46,358 nucleotides of DNA from JBCDCB01 sp039182735 (GCA_039182735.1 JBCDCB010000029.1:1-46358); one strand, 5' to 3'. Shown: positions 24,443-33,449, counted from the first letter of the stretch. Notes: generated by a model not told the origin, from the sequence alone. Numbers and translations are program-made.

Positions 24443-25446
24443 GCGCGCCCCCACGAATCGAAACCGCTCGCGAAGCCCTTGCGGAGGAGGATCAGGAATG
24501 CCGGGCCGCCGACGAGCGCCATGACGACGCCGACCGGGAGCCGCCCGCCGGGCAGGCGGATCGCGGCGACCAGCGATTCGCCCAGCACGAGCATCGACAC
24601 GCCGAGCAGCGTCGAGAGCACGATCAGCGTGCGATGCGACGGCCCCGCGATCGAACGCGCGATGTGCGGGCAAATCAGCCCGACGAACCCGATGGGACCC
24701 GCGAGCGCCACGCTGCCCGCGGTCAGGAGACCGGCGATGAGCAGGCACGCCAGTCGCAGCCTGCCGAGCTCGACCCCCACGGACCGCGCCTCGTCGTCCG
24801 ACATGCTCGCGGCGTCGAGCGACGGGCCGAGCCACATGCCGAAGACCAGCGACACCACCAGCAACCCGCCCACGCCCGCGGCGAGCCCCCAGGCGCGCTC
24901 CTGCGTGATCGAGCCCATCGTCCATCGCTGCGCAAACGCCAGTCCGCCATCCGGAAGCAGATGCTGCACCAAGAGGATCAGCGCGCCGCAGAGCACGCTG
25001 ATCACGAGCCCGATGAGCACAACCGAGACGGGATCGAGCCCGCCGCGCCACGACGCGAGCAGCACGACAATGCCGAGGCTCGCCAATGCGCCGATCACGG
25101 CGGCAACGACCGGCGCGCGGTGCATCACGATCGTCCCGGAGTACAGGAAGGTGATGTACGTGGCGATGGCGACGCCGAGGGCCGCGCCGGCCGTCATCCC
25201 GAGGAGCGAGGGTCCGGCGAGCGGGTTGCGCATCACGCTCTGGAGCAGCACGCCGCTCGCGGCGAGCGAGCCGCCGACAAGCCCGGACGCGATGGCCGAC
25301 CACAGACGGATCGAGAGAATCGTCGGATCGCCGGGCCATGCGAGGATGAGTCCGCCGTCAACGTTGCTGACAAGGAGACGGAGTGCGCTCGCGAGCATCA
25401 CCCCGAACGCGGCCACCACGATGAGCAGCACCGGGCGGGCCTTCAC
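24439..25446 (-). CDS. FecCD/BtuC-type ABC importer permease
   Basis: This is the integral membrane subunit of a type II ABC importer. GTG 25446 is preferred: it overlaps the binding-protein stop (GTGA) and gives 335 residues, the usual size. The frame continues upstream to 25521 inside the binding-protein gene. Typical features are about ten hydrophobic helices, RLWSAIASGLVGGSLAASGVLLQ near the start, MRNPLAGPSLLGMTAGAALG, and the C-terminal coupling region GFVGLICPHIARSIAGPSHR. Confidence 0.94.
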   Translation of the reverse strand: MKARPVLLIVVAAFGVMLASALRLLVSNVDGGLILAWPGDPTILSIRLWSAIASGLVGGSLAASGVLLQSVMRNPLAGPSLLGMTAGAALGVAIATYITFLYSGTIVMHRAPVVAAVIGALASLGIVVLLASWRGGLDPVSVVLIGLVISVLCGALILLVQHLLPDGGLAFAQRWTMGSITQERAWGLAAGVGGLLVVSLVFGMWLGPSLDAASMSDDEARSVGVELGRLRLACLLIAGLLTAGSVALAGPIGFVGLICPHIARSIAGPSHRTLIVLSTLLGVSMLVLGESLVAAIRLPGGRLPVGVVMALVGGPAFLILLRKGFASGFDSWGRA

Positions 25447-26318
25447 TCCTGAGAGCCGATCGGAGCGTCCAGCAGAACCGCATTGGCGAACTTCACCACG
25501 GCCATCGACGGAAGAAGACACTTCGGTTGTTCGCAGATGAGCAAGCGAGTGTCGGTCAACGCATTGAGCGTGGCGAACTCCTCGATATCGACCTCACGGA
25601 GTGGGGCGTCTGCCTTGGCATCCATGTCCGGACGGAGCACGATGATGGTGTCGGGCTGAAAGGCGATGACGTCTTCAAGCGAAAGCGATTGGTACGAAGC
25701 GCCCGTGGACGGCACGACTTCGATGCCCATGCGGCGAAGCGCCTGCGCGTGGTGGGAATCGGGCCCGAGCGCCCCGATCGGATCAACCCCGAGCACGAGC
25801 ATCGTCGTGCCGAAGTGCCGCGCGACATGTTCAAAGGGGATGATGAGATATGCCGCACTCTCATCGAAGAACTCTGTCATGAGCCCGGGGTAGAGGTGTG
25901 TGATCAAAGCGTTGTCACACCAGAGGATGTCATCCAGTGTCAGCATCGGGATCTCGACGAGCGACCACGAACGCTCGCGCGCAAGCCGCTCCAGTTCCGG
26001 TGGCATCCCGGTCGCGCTCCGTTCGAGGATCACGTGTGTCGGGTTGACGCGGATCAGCGCTTCGTAATCGAGCCCGGTCTGGTCGCCGACGATCGGGAGG
26101 GACGGGTCGCTGAACTGGTCGAAACTGTGCCGCGCGACGAGGAGTTCCCCCATGCCGATGTCGCGCATGACGTCGGCGATCGCGGGGCTGAGCACAGCGA
26201 CCCGAGGCGGTTCGTCCGTCGCCTCGGGGGTTGGCACGCGCGATTCGCCCGGCTCACCGCACGAAATCAGCGAAAGCAAAAACAGCGCAAGAATTGCCAG
26301 AGCATGTCGCACCTGCAT
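25443..26318 (-). CDS. ABC importer substrate-binding lipoprotein, BtuF/FecB-like
   Basis: The 291-residue product captures the importer's ligand in the periplasm. It has a lipoprotein signal with lipobox SLISC (Cys20) and a helical-backbone type III binding fold: VAVLSPAIADVMRDIGMGELLVARH, then DYEALIRVNPTHVILE, and the C-terminal DIEEFATLNALTDTRLLI. It starts a three-gene unit with the permease and ATPase. No TonB-dependent receptor is adjacent and no cobalamin riboswitch fits in the 108-base upstream gap. TACCAT lies eight bases before the ATG with no Shine-Dalgarno sequence, so the mRNA is probably near-leaderless. Confidence 0.88.
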   Translation of the reverse strand: MQVRHALAILALFLLSLISCGEPGESRVPTPEATDEPPRVAVLSPAIADVMRDIGMGELLVARHSFDQFSDPSLPIVGDQTGLDYEALIRVNPTHVILERSATGMPPELERLARERSWSLVEIPMLTLDDILWCDNALITHLYPGLMTEFFDESAAYLIIPFEHVARHFGTTMLVLGVDPIGALGPDSHHAQALRRMGIEVVPSTGASYQSLSLEDVIAFQPDTIIVLRPDMDAKADAPLREVDIEEFATLNALTDTRLLICEQPKCLLPSMAVVKFANAVLLDAPIGSQE

Positions 26319-26336
26319 CGGGCGTGATGGTACCGT
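26319..26336. promoter_or_regulatory. Overlapping divergent -10 elements at a GGTACC palindrome
   Basis: On the minus strand TACCAT (26332-26327) lies eight bases before the binding-protein ATG at 26318. On the plus strand TACCGT (26331-26336) shares the palindromic GGTACC core and could start a leader of about 85 bases for the coiled-coil gene at 26427. A single site may thus serve both directions. Confidence 0.4.
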
Positions 26337-26426
26337 GTGTAGTGCGATCGCCTGACGAGTGGGGGGTCGCCGCGAGCGTGCCCGAGGCAGGCTGGAATCT
26401 GTGCCGACCCCCTGGAAGGAGCCGAG

Positions 26427-27383
26427 ATGGGAGTCTTTTCGAAGTTGTTCAAGCGTTCTGCGAAGACGCACGAGGCGTCTGAATCGGGGACGCAGCCAGT
26501 CGCGTCGCGTGCGAGCGTCGCCGAGCCCAAACCGAAAGCCTCTCCCGAGCCTGCGACCCGTCCGGCGGAGCCGATTCGCCCGGTCCGTCCCAAGGCGCCC
26601 GCGCCGTCGCAGCCCAGCGTCCCGAGCCGCCAGACCGGCTCGCTCCTGCTCGACGAAGACGACGCGGACGACATGCAGGACGAGATCAAGCTCGACCTCG
26701 ATCCGGAGCCGACGAGGCCGGTGCCCGCTCCGCGTGTTGAGACGCGTCCGTCGGCGGTGAGCAGCGGCGAGCGCGAGATGCTCGACGAGCTCAGCCGGGA
26801 GAAGGCGCCCATCAACGTGCCCTCCAACCGCAAGGAACTGCTCGACGAGTTGCAGCGCAACTATCGTGAAGTGCTCGAACTCGTCCGCAAGGTGGACACG
26901 CACCTCGACGAGCAGCGCCACCGCGGTGATCAGATGGCGCAGATCGCCGCCCGCGTGGATCAGGCGCTCCCGCAGCTCGAACGCATGCCGCAGGCGATCA
27001 ACGAGCACGCCCGCGAACTCAATGCGCAGCTCATCTCGGCGATCGAGGAGACCGCGATCCAGCACCGCGACGCCGACGCGAAGACCTTCCAGGCGCTCAC
27101 CGGCATCGCGGATCGCCTCCGCGAGAGCGGCGATCACCAGGAGAAGCTGACGACGACGATGGCCGAGTTTCGGGAGACCATGAACGGCGTCGCCAACTCC
27201 AGCGAGCGGTCCACCGATCTTTTGCAGCGCATCCACGAGCGCAACGTCGTGCGCGACGAAGAGATGACGAAGATGCTCGTCACGAGCCGGCGCTGGACGA
27301 TCGTCGCCGTTGCCGGTGCGCTCGCCGTGGCGTCGATCGCCGTTGTCTTCGCGATCGCGGCGCTCACGCAGTCGGCGGGCTGA
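26427..27383 (+). CDS. Tail-anchored coiled-coil protein of unknown function
   Basis: The 318-residue product starts at ATG 26427 after a strong AAGGAG. The first 115 residues are basic, Pro/Ala-rich and probably disordered. Residues about 118-275 are charged and helical, with heptad-like stretches (ELLDELQRNYREVLELVRKVDTHLDEQ) and an MCP-like look (ETMNGVANSSERSTDLLQRIHER). A single hydrophobic helix (TIVAVAGALAVASIAVVFAIAAL) ends the protein, which predicts a tail-anchored cytoplasmic protein. I recognise no known domain. The last 20 bases overlap the convergent BshC-like gene. Confidence 0.7.
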   Translation: MGVFSKLFKRSAKTHEASESGTQPVASRASVAEPKPKASPEPATRPAEPIRPVRPKAPAPSQPSVPSRQTGSLLLDEDDADDMQDEIKLDLDPEPTRPVPAPRVETRPSAVSSGEREMLDELSREKAPINVPSNRKELLDELQRNYREVLELVRKVDTHLDEQRHRGDQMAQIAARVDQALPQLERMPQAINEHARELNAQLISAIEETAIQHRDADAKTFQALTGIADRLRESGDHQEKLTTTMAEFRETMNGVANSSERSTDLLQRIHERNVVRDEEMTKMLVTSRRWTIVAVAGALAVASIAVVFAIAALTQSAG

Positions 27384-28629
27384 TCGCCGAGCGGATCTCG
27401 TCGCGGAGCCTCTCGATCTGCCCATGTGGGTAGAGCGGCCAGGCCCAGTCTCGTCGTGACGCGATTCGCGAGCCATCGACGCGCCCACGCGCATCGTCCG
27501 CTTCTCGCGTGAATCGCGCAAGCTCATCCGCGTGCGCGAGCCGGTACTCGTCCAGCAGGCCGTGCATGACGCGATACAAGCGCGAACGTTCGGCTCGATC
27601 GTCCGCCTGCTTCAGACGCGCGAGCAGTTCGGCCTTGCGCGCCGCGCGAGCGTGGTCGCCGACGAGCGACGGATCGTGACGAGCGCGGTGCGCTCGCCAC
27701 GCCGACGTTGCCGCGGATGCCGGCGTCTCCAGACGCGGCACGAGGTCGAGGCGCACGTCCGCGCTCACAACAAAGGCCGGCGCGAGGTCGTAGGCGAGCC
27801 AGTCGCCGAGCCACGCCTCGGCGATTGGTTCGTACTGCGCTCCGCCCGTTCCGACGATGGAGACATCGCAGCAGTGTGCGCGCACAAATGCCGACAGCAG
27901 CACGGCGCGCGGCAAGACGTCGGCGGGGCGCTCGTCGGTTGAGAAAAGCGGTGCCCGTCGCCCGCGGCTGTCCACGTGCCAGAGCGGCAGTTCAAGACCG
28001 CGCGCGTCGTCGCGCCCCAGCGGTCGCATCCGTGCATCGGGGTGCGCGCGCACGGCACGGTTGTACGACTCGTGCGCACGCGGAGCATCTTCAAAGAGCC
28101 GGCTCACCATCTCTCGAAAGCGATCTGTTTGCGCGAGTTGCGATGCGAAGAGCGATTCGGCGCTGGGCAGCAGGCCGCCGAGGAGCGAGGCGTTCGCCCG
28201 TGTCACCTGTTCCGCGAGCGAGTCTGCGCGCACAGAGGCTCGAAGCGTCTCGGCGATGCCGTACTCATCGCGCACTCGATCGGCTTCGACCGGAGGCGCT
28301 CGGCAGAGCGGTGTCTCGGGATCGGGCGCATCGCCAAATCGGAGTTGTTCGACGCGCAGTGACCACGGGTTGTCCGGTGCGCCGCGGACCGGCACGTCGA
28401 TCGAGAGCGGGTCACCCGTGTCCTGATCCGCGACGAGATGCGTGACGTTGCCGCCCGTCGCCTGAGCGAGCGCGTGCGCCGCGAAGTACTTCGCGAGCAC
28501 GCCAGGGTGCCAGAGCCCGGGCTGATGACCCACAACGATGCGTGGGCTGCGTGCGCCCGCGCAAACCAACTCGGCCCACGCACCCAGCGCCGGTTCCGCT
28601 TGTGTCGTGATCGCTGCCGGCGTGTTCAA
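27364..28629 (-). CDS. BshC-like protein (putative thiol ligase family), divergent
   Basis: BshC adds cysteine to glucosaminyl-malate in bacillithiol synthesis. The 421-residue product is shorter than BshC (about 540) but shares its order of motifs. VVGHQPGLWHPGVLAKY at residues 33-49 parallels the VVGGQQAGLLTGPLY Rossmann loop. LVADQDTGD parallels the WVAGEDHD strand. The segment VLPRAVLLSAFVRAH then IVGTGGAQYEPIAEAWL parallels VTRPLMQEFLIP and FIAGPGEINYW, and PAFVVSADVRL follows. A charged helical tail ends the protein. The start is a TTG directly after the upstream glycosyltransferase stop; this start is uncertain. No bshA or bshB is in the window, so the substrate is unknown. Confidence 0.5.
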   Translation of the reverse strand: MNTPAAITTQAEPALGAWAELVCAGARSPRIVVGHQPGLWHPGVLAKYFAAHALAQATGGNVTHLVADQDTGDPLSIDVPVRGAPDNPWSLRVEQLRFGDAPDPETPLCRAPPVEADRVRDEYGIAETLRASVRADSLAEQVTRANASLLGGLLPSAESLFASQLAQTDRFREMVSRLFEDAPRAHESYNRAVRAHPDARMRPLGRDDARGLELPLWHVDSRGRRAPLFSTDERPADVLPRAVLLSAFVRAHCCDVSIVGTGGAQYEPIAEAWLGDWLAYDLAPAFVVSADVRLDLVPRLETPASAATSAWRAHRARHDPSLVGDHARAARKAELLARLKQADDRAERSRLYRVMHGLLDEYRLAHADELARFTREADDARGRVDGSRIASRRDWAWPLYPHGQIERLRDEIRSAISPPTA

Positions 28630-29379
28630 CTACCAGCCTGCGCAGTCGGTCGTCGCACCGGTCGGCAGTCGTGCCGCACATCGTTCCAACTCTGCGCACA
28701 GCACGCCACGGTAGTGATCGAGACGCACGTCGTCGTCGTCGAGCGGGCCGCCAAACGAACGCGATTGATCGAGATAGATGAGCCGCACCGGCACCTCGCG
28801 CATGCGAAGACGCGCCGCGACGGCTTGCACCCAGAACTGCAAAGGGAAGGCGTAGCCGTGTTCGGTCAGACGCAGGCCTTCGAGAGTGGCCACGCGGTAC
28901 GCCTTGAAGCCGCAGAACGCATCGGTCATGCGGAACCCGAGCGATTCGCCGAAGCGATCGTTCAATTCTCGTGTGAGCTGCGCGTTGATCGCGCGCCGGT
29001 TCGCGGGCGGCTGATCGTCGAGCGGGGTCGGCTCGAGGTACCGCGAGCCGCTGATGACGTCGCAATCGTCGCGCTGGATCGCGTCGAAGAACGTCGGCAG
29101 CGCGTCCGGCTCGTGCTGCTCGTCGCAGTCCATCGTGATGACCCAATCGAAGCCGCGATCGGCGGCGTCTCGAAAGGCTTCGAGCAACGCCGCACCGTAG
29201 CCCCGGTTGGATTCGTGCCGGATCACGCGCACCGCGTGCCTTGCGAGGTGCGTCGGCGTCGCATCCGTCGAGCCGTCATCGATCACCAGCACGTCGCGCG
29301 CGTGCCGGAGCACGCGCGGGATGACGGCGTCGATGGTCGCTTCTTCATTGAACGTGGGGATCGCGACGAGCACACGCAT
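28630..29379 (-). CDS. Family 2 glycosyltransferase (dolichyl-phosphate-mannose-synthase-like)
   Basis: The 249-residue product probably transfers a sugar from a nucleotide sugar to a lipid or polysaccharide acceptor at the inner face of the membrane. It has VAIPTFNEEATID at the N-terminus, the VIDDGSTDATP acidic motif, RGYGAALLEAF and the DxD-like TMDCDEQHEP. There is no C-terminal membrane helix, unlike many DPM1-like enzymes. A GGAG lies nine bases before the ATG. It abuts the BshC-like gene (TAG then TTG), suggesting they are co-transcribed. The acceptor is unknown. Confidence 0.85.
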   Translation of the reverse strand: MRVLVAIPTFNEEATIDAVIPRVLRHARDVLVIDDGSTDATPTHLARHAVRVIRHESNRGYGAALLEAFRDAADRGFDWVITMDCDEQHEPDALPTFFDAIQRDDCDVISGSRYLEPTPLDDQPPANRRAINAQLTRELNDRFGESLGFRMTDAFCGFKAYRVATLEGLRLTEHGYAFPLQFWVQAVAARLRMREVPVRLIYLDQSRSFGGPLDDDDVRLDHYRGVLCAELERCAARLPTGATTDCAGW

Positions 29380-29410
29380 AGACGGCTCTCCAAGCAGCGG
29401 ATGGGTCGCA

Positions 29411-29416
29411 ATGCTA
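29411..29416 (-). promoter_or_regulatory. Candidate -10 element of the glycosyltransferase gene
   Basis: On the minus strand TAGCAT lies in the 47-base gap after the OstA-like gene. The predicted leader is about 25 bases and contains GGAG. Confidence 0.35.
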
Positions 29417-29426
29417 CGCCGCGCGC

Positions 29427-32339
29427 TCAGCGCGGGATGGTGACGGCTGTCCCGTCCACGACACGCCAGAGCCCGTTGATCAGATCGACGTGTACAACGC
29501 CCGCGGAGTAGTGCAGGCCCTCGGCCTCGTCGAGCACGGTGACACGGTTGGCGTCGATCGCGGAGGCGACCAGACGCGCATCCACGGCGACATAGTCGAG
29601 GCGATCGCAGACCAGTTGCACGTCGCCGTGACGCGCGAAGACCGCGCCGTCGGCGATCACGCTCCGAAGTTCGGGCTGCGTGGAACCGTCACGGTCGCGC
29701 GGTAGATCGAGGTTCGCCGTGAGTTCCTCGCACTCGAGGACCGTTGTTTGCGGGGCATCGATGTGGCGGTGGCGGACGCGCACGGTGCCGTGCATCACGC
29801 CGACGCCCGTGCCCGCGTCGAGTTCCAGCCCGCCGTCCCAGGTGAAGAGCGTGTTGCCGGAGGTCTCGTTGGCGTCGTCGCGTCGGTCCTGCACAACGAG
29901 GCTGCCGGGCTCGGGAACGGTGAGCGTTTCGCCGGGGATATCGAACGCGATCTCGGGGCCGAGCAGCGCGAGCAATCCCTTGAGGTCGCGCGTGCTGCCA
30001 TCCTCCGCGACCTGCGCGTAGCGCTGCAGATCGATCTGCGCGAGCGCGTCAACGCCTTCGAGCGACTCATCGCCCTCAAGCGTGACGGTGTGCACACGGC
30101 GTTCTTCGCTCGAACCGTCGGACCACGGCGTGAACCGAACACCGACCCGTCGAGCCCGCGCCTTGTGGAGCTCGCGTCCCTCGAAGAGCGCGTCTCCGTG
30201 GACATCACCGAGGAACTCCGCAAAGCCCCCGAGATCGTTGAAGACCATCGAGTCCTGCCAGGCCAGCGTCGCGCGCTGGTAGCCACTCTCGGCGGGCGCG
30301 TCGTCTGCTCGTTCGAACGACGCGACGCCCGCGCCGAACACCGTCGCTGTTCGTGTGTCGAGATCGAGCCTGATCTCGTCCGCTTCGAGCGACGCGGCGC
30401 CCGTTGTTTCTCGATCGCGGCGGATGGCATACCGGACGATCGCGGGTTCGTCGATGATGTCGATGAACGCGTTCGCGCGGTCGTAGCGCACGTGGTCCGC
30501 GAGGACTTCGACGCCGGCGGTGGTTGTCACGCGGACATCGCCGCGCGCATCGAGCGTGTCGGCCTGCACGCGCCCACGCGGGTCGTCCGAAAGCCGGACC
30601 TCCAGCAGTTCGCCGGCGATCCGATCACCGTTGCGCTCCGCCGAAGCAGCGCCGGAGGCGGTCGCCAGCGTGGGGCGGACCTGATCCGACGCGTCCGGTT
30701 CGAAGGCCACGCGGATCTCGTCGCCGGAGACCACGCCGCCTCGCCCGTCGTCTCCCGACGCGTTCCCCGCGACGATCGCGCTGCGCGGGTGGACGCGACC
30801 GTTCCCCGCGTTCGGTGGGGCGAAGTCCACGCGGATGGAGTCGCCCGAGACGCGGGCGTCTCCGTCGCGCGCCTCGACGCGTTCGCGGAACGTGAGCGAG
30901 GCGGGAACCAGCGAGAGGGTCGTTGGCCAGTCGTTGTCGCGCCGGAACCGGAACGACATGCCGTTGGCGCTGCGGACTTCGCGGCGAGCGGAGGGCCCGT
31001 CGCCCGCCGCGACTGCGGTGAGCGGGCCCGGGATGTCGCCGATGCCGCTCGCGAGGTCGAGGTCGAGTCGACCGAACTCCGCGGATCCGACATCGGGCAG
31101 TTCGACGCGGACGCCGATCCCACCGAGCCCCTGCACGGAGCCGGCGCGCGACGTCAGTCCGTACCCGATCGCCACCGCGCGGAGCGTTGCGCCACTCCGC
31201 TCGTCGCGGACGAGCACGCGTTTGGATCGCGGCGAACTGAGCCGCACGTACGCGTGATCATGGTCGAGTTCGGGAGCGCGATCGCGGATCGGGCGGATCT
31301 CTAGCGGGCCGGCCCACGTGAGTTCGACACGACCGGGCGATGAATCATCTGAGGTGTCGCCGCTCGTGGGCGCGGGCGCAGCCCCGGCACCGCCGCTGTC
31401 GGTCCGCGCGAATCGAAGTGGTGCGATGGCACCGTCGCGCAGCGCGCCGCCCACAAACTCCGCGAAGGCTTCGAGGCGCTCGGCGGTGGCGCGCACGCGG
31501 TCGTGGTCGATGCGGACCTCATCCTCGATGACGAGTCGATACCGCTCGACCGTCTGGAGCAAGTCATCGGTCTGTGGATCTTGGCTTGAACCGGTTCTGT
31601 CGCTGCTGGTCTGTTGGTCACCGTCGGTGCTGTCGCGGGACTCGATCCACGCGCGTTCGCCCTGATCAATCCGCGCGAACTGCAGGCGGCGGCGCGTCTC
31701 ACTGAATCGAAGCGTGAGCCCGCTCCCGGCGAAGAACGCGCCCGGCGCCGTGATCTCGACGCGTTCGCTCGTGCGCAGCTCGCCCAGCGCCATCTGGAAG
31801 TCGAGCGAGGGCGTTCGGATCGTCGCGTCGGGGTTGCCACTCGGCTTCGGATCGTCGATCGACGTCGGTCGCCCCTCCGAACGGAAGACGCGGATCTGCA
31901 CGTCGCCCGACAGGAACCCCGATTCGGGCTCGCGGTCCTCGGACCTCGCCCACGTCACGCGTCCGCGCTCGGCTGTGACGAGCACCGCGCGGTCGCGCGT
32001 GTAGAACCACGCCCTGGGGTCGTCGAGCACGAAAAGCCCGCCGGGCAGCGGCTCAAGCGAACTCCACGACAACGAGACCTCGATCGTGCCGTCGTCGGGG
32101 TTGACCTGGGTGTAGACGTTCTCGCCGCCGAGCGCCGCGAGGTTGATGACGTTGTCCGATCGGATGGTGTCTTCGGCGGTCGTCGTCTCGAAGGCGACGT
32201 CGGGCGTGGGCATGACGTCGTCCACGATCTCTTCGGAGCGTTCCGCGTTCATCCCGCGGTAGACCGAGAACCCGATCATGCCCGTCACGCCGATGAGCAT
32301 GAGGATCGCGACCCAGCGCCAGACCAGACGGGCGCTCAC
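29427..32339 (-). CDS. Very large OstA/LptC-like LPS-export protein
   Basis: The 970-residue product has an N-terminal membrane anchor (about residues 7-25) and otherwise looks all-beta, with many repeated strands typical of the OstA/LptA/LptC jellyroll: GDVQIRVFRSEG, LGELRTSERVEITAPGAFFAGSGL, ARGDVRVTTTAGVEVLADHVRYDRA, GVMHGTVRVRHRHIDAPQTTVLECEEL, FARHGDVQLVCDRLDYV. Anchored LptC plus LptA together would be about 370 residues, so this single chain could span much more of the periplasm. The gene follows kdsD with a GTGA overlap, matching the kdsD-lptC neighbourhood of proteobacteria. Assignment to LPS transport rests on fold-like repeats and context; lptB is not in the window. Confidence 0.6.
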   Translation of the reverse strand: MSARLVWRWVAILMLIGVTGMIGFSVYRGMNAERSEEIVDDVMPTPDVAFETTTAEDTIRSDNVINLAALGGENVYTQVNPDDGTIEVSLSWSSLEPLPGGLFVLDDPRAWFYTRDRAVLVTAERGRVTWARSEDREPESGFLSGDVQIRVFRSEGRPTSIDDPKPSGNPDATIRTPSLDFQMALGELRTSERVEITAPGAFFAGSGLTLRFSETRRRLQFARIDQGERAWIESRDSTDGDQQTSSDRTGSSQDPQTDDLLQTVERYRLVIEDEVRIDHDRVRATAERLEAFAEFVGGALRDGAIAPLRFARTDSGGAGAAPAPTSGDTSDDSSPGRVELTWAGPLEIRPIRDRAPELDHDHAYVRLSSPRSKRVLVRDERSGATLRAVAIGYGLTSRAGSVQGLGGIGVRVELPDVGSAEFGRLDLDLASGIGDIPGPLTAVAAGDGPSARREVRSANGMSFRFRRDNDWPTTLSLVPASLTFRERVEARDGDARVSGDSIRVDFAPPNAGNGRVHPRSAIVAGNASGDDGRGGVVSGDEIRVAFEPDASDQVRPTLATASGAASAERNGDRIAGELLEVRLSDDPRGRVQADTLDARGDVRVTTTAGVEVLADHVRYDRANAFIDIIDEPAIVRYAIRRDRETTGAASLEADEIRLDLDTRTATVFGAGVASFERADDAPAESGYQRATLAWQDSMVFNDLGGFAEFLGDVHGDALFEGRELHKARARRVGVRFTPWSDGSSEERRVHTVTLEGDESLEGVDALAQIDLQRYAQVAEDGSTRDLKGLLALLGPEIAFDIPGETLTVPEPGSLVVQDRRDDANETSGNTLFTWDGGLELDAGTGVGVMHGTVRVRHRHIDAPQTTVLECEELTANLDLPRDRDGSTQPELRSVIADGAVFARHGDVQLVCDRLDYVAVDARLVASAIDANRVTVLDEAEGLHYSAGVVHVDLINGLWRVVDGTAVTIPR

Positions 32340-33382
32340 GACTGCACCACCTTAAGGGCCATCAGGTCCTGCACGTCGATCAGCGCGACGGGCTTGCCGA
32401 GCGCGTCCACGATCGGGATCTCGTCCTGGCGGAACTCGCGCACCATGCGCTCGGCGTCACGCACCAGCGCGTCCGTGGGCAGCACACGCGGAGAACGCGT
32501 CATCACCGAATCGATGCGATCGTTGAGCCGAGCCGCGTCGTGAAGCACAAGCCGGCGGAGATCGCCGTCGGTGAAGATGCCGCTGAGTGCGCCGGCGCGG
32601 TCCACGATGAGCAGGGCGCCGGGCCGGCGTTCGAGCGATTGCGCGTGCTCGAGCGCTTGCCGCACGGTTTCTTCCTCGCGGATCAACGGGAGCCCGTCAC
32701 CCACGCGGAACCGGGCCACGTCCATCACGGGTCGCAGCAGCCCGCCGAGCGTACCGCCGGGGTGACGCTTGGCGAAGTCGTCTTCACCGAACGCGCGCCG
32801 GCGTGCCACGGCCAGCGCAAGGGCGTCTCCCAGCGCCAGCGTCGCGGTCGTTGAGCTTGTCGGGGCGAGCCCGAGATCGCCGCTCTCCATGATCTGGCCG
32901 AGCGTGAGCTGGACGCTCGAGACGCGCGCGAGTGAGGATCCGCCCTCCCCGCCCGTGATCGAGATGACCGGGATGTTGTCGGTCCGCAGGACCTGCACCA
33001 GCGTCACGACTTCCTCGGTCTCGCCCGAGAAAGAAATCGCGAGCACGCAGTCCACCGGGCGGATGCGACCGAGGTCGCCGTGCATTGCGTCGGAGGGGTG
33101 CATCGCGTGCGACGTCACGCCGAGGCTGGCGAGCGTCGCGGAAATCTTCTGCCCGATCAGCCCGCTCTTCCCGAGCCCGACGACGATCACGCATCCACCG
33201 GTGCTGGTCGTGCGGTCGATGAGATCGATCGCGCAGACGGTTTGCTCGCCCACACGATCGGCAAGCGAGGCCACCGCCTCGGCCTCGGCGCGCAGCACCG
33301 ACGCGACGAACGCGCGCTCGCCCGCGTGCGCTTCGATCTCGATCGGCGACGCACGGTTCGTGGTGGATTCCGACGTGCTCAC
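32336..33382 (-). CDS. kdsD: Arabinose-5-phosphate isomerase of Kdo synthesis
   Basis: KdsD converts ribulose 5-phosphate to arabinose 5-phosphate for Kdo, the inner sugar of LPS. The product has an SIS domain (VIVVGLGKSGLIGQKISATLASLG, MHGDLGRI, AISFSGETEEVV, LGLAPTSSTTATLALGDALA) and then two CBS domains (LIREEETVRQALEHAQ, MVREFRQDEIPIVD). The metal/substrate histidine motif KRHPGGTLG is present. GTG 33382, giving 348 residues, is preferred because TACGCT lies eight bases upstream; ATG 33406 is the alternative and would lack any promoter or Shine-Dalgarno signal. It overlaps the OstA-like gene start. Confidence 0.93.
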   Translation of the reverse strand: MSTSESTTNRASPIEIEAHAGERAFVASVLRAEAEAVASLADRVGEQTVCAIDLIDRTTSTGGCVIVVGLGKSGLIGQKISATLASLGVTSHAMHPSDAMHGDLGRIRPVDCVLAISFSGETEEVVTLVQVLRTDNIPVISITGGEGGSSLARVSSVQLTLGQIMESGDLGLAPTSSTTATLALGDALALAVARRRAFGEDDFAKRHPGGTLGGLLRPVMDVARFRVGDGLPLIREEETVRQALEHAQSLERRPGALLIVDRAGALSGIFTDGDLRRLVLHDAARLNDRIDSVMTRSPRVLPTDALVRDAERMVREFRQDEIPIVDALGKPVALIDVQDLMALKVVQS

Positions 33383-33400
33383 AGCCCCAGAGCGTACACT
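33383..33400. promoter_or_regulatory. Overlapping divergent -10 elements between kdsD and scpA
   Basis: TACACT on the plus strand (33395-33400) and TACGCT on the minus strand (33396-33391) share a GTAC core. The minus element is eight bases before the kdsD GTG (near-leaderless); the plus element gives scpA a leader of about 43 bases. Confidence 0.45.
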
Positions 33401-33449
33401 GCTCATCGACCGCAGACGCACCCGAACGCCGGCAGATCAGGGACGATCC

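Noticed and set aside
26319..26426. Cobalamin or other riboswitch ahead of the ABC importer genes
   Set aside because: The gap is only 108 bases, the predicted transcript is near-leaderless, and no cobalamin-box-like sequence is visible.
29748..31304. 518-residue open frame on the plus strand opposite the OstA-like gene
   Set aside because: Composition is Arg/Ala/Val/Asp-rich and patternless, whereas the minus frame has a membrane anchor and regular beta-strand repeats and follows kdsD by a typical overlap.
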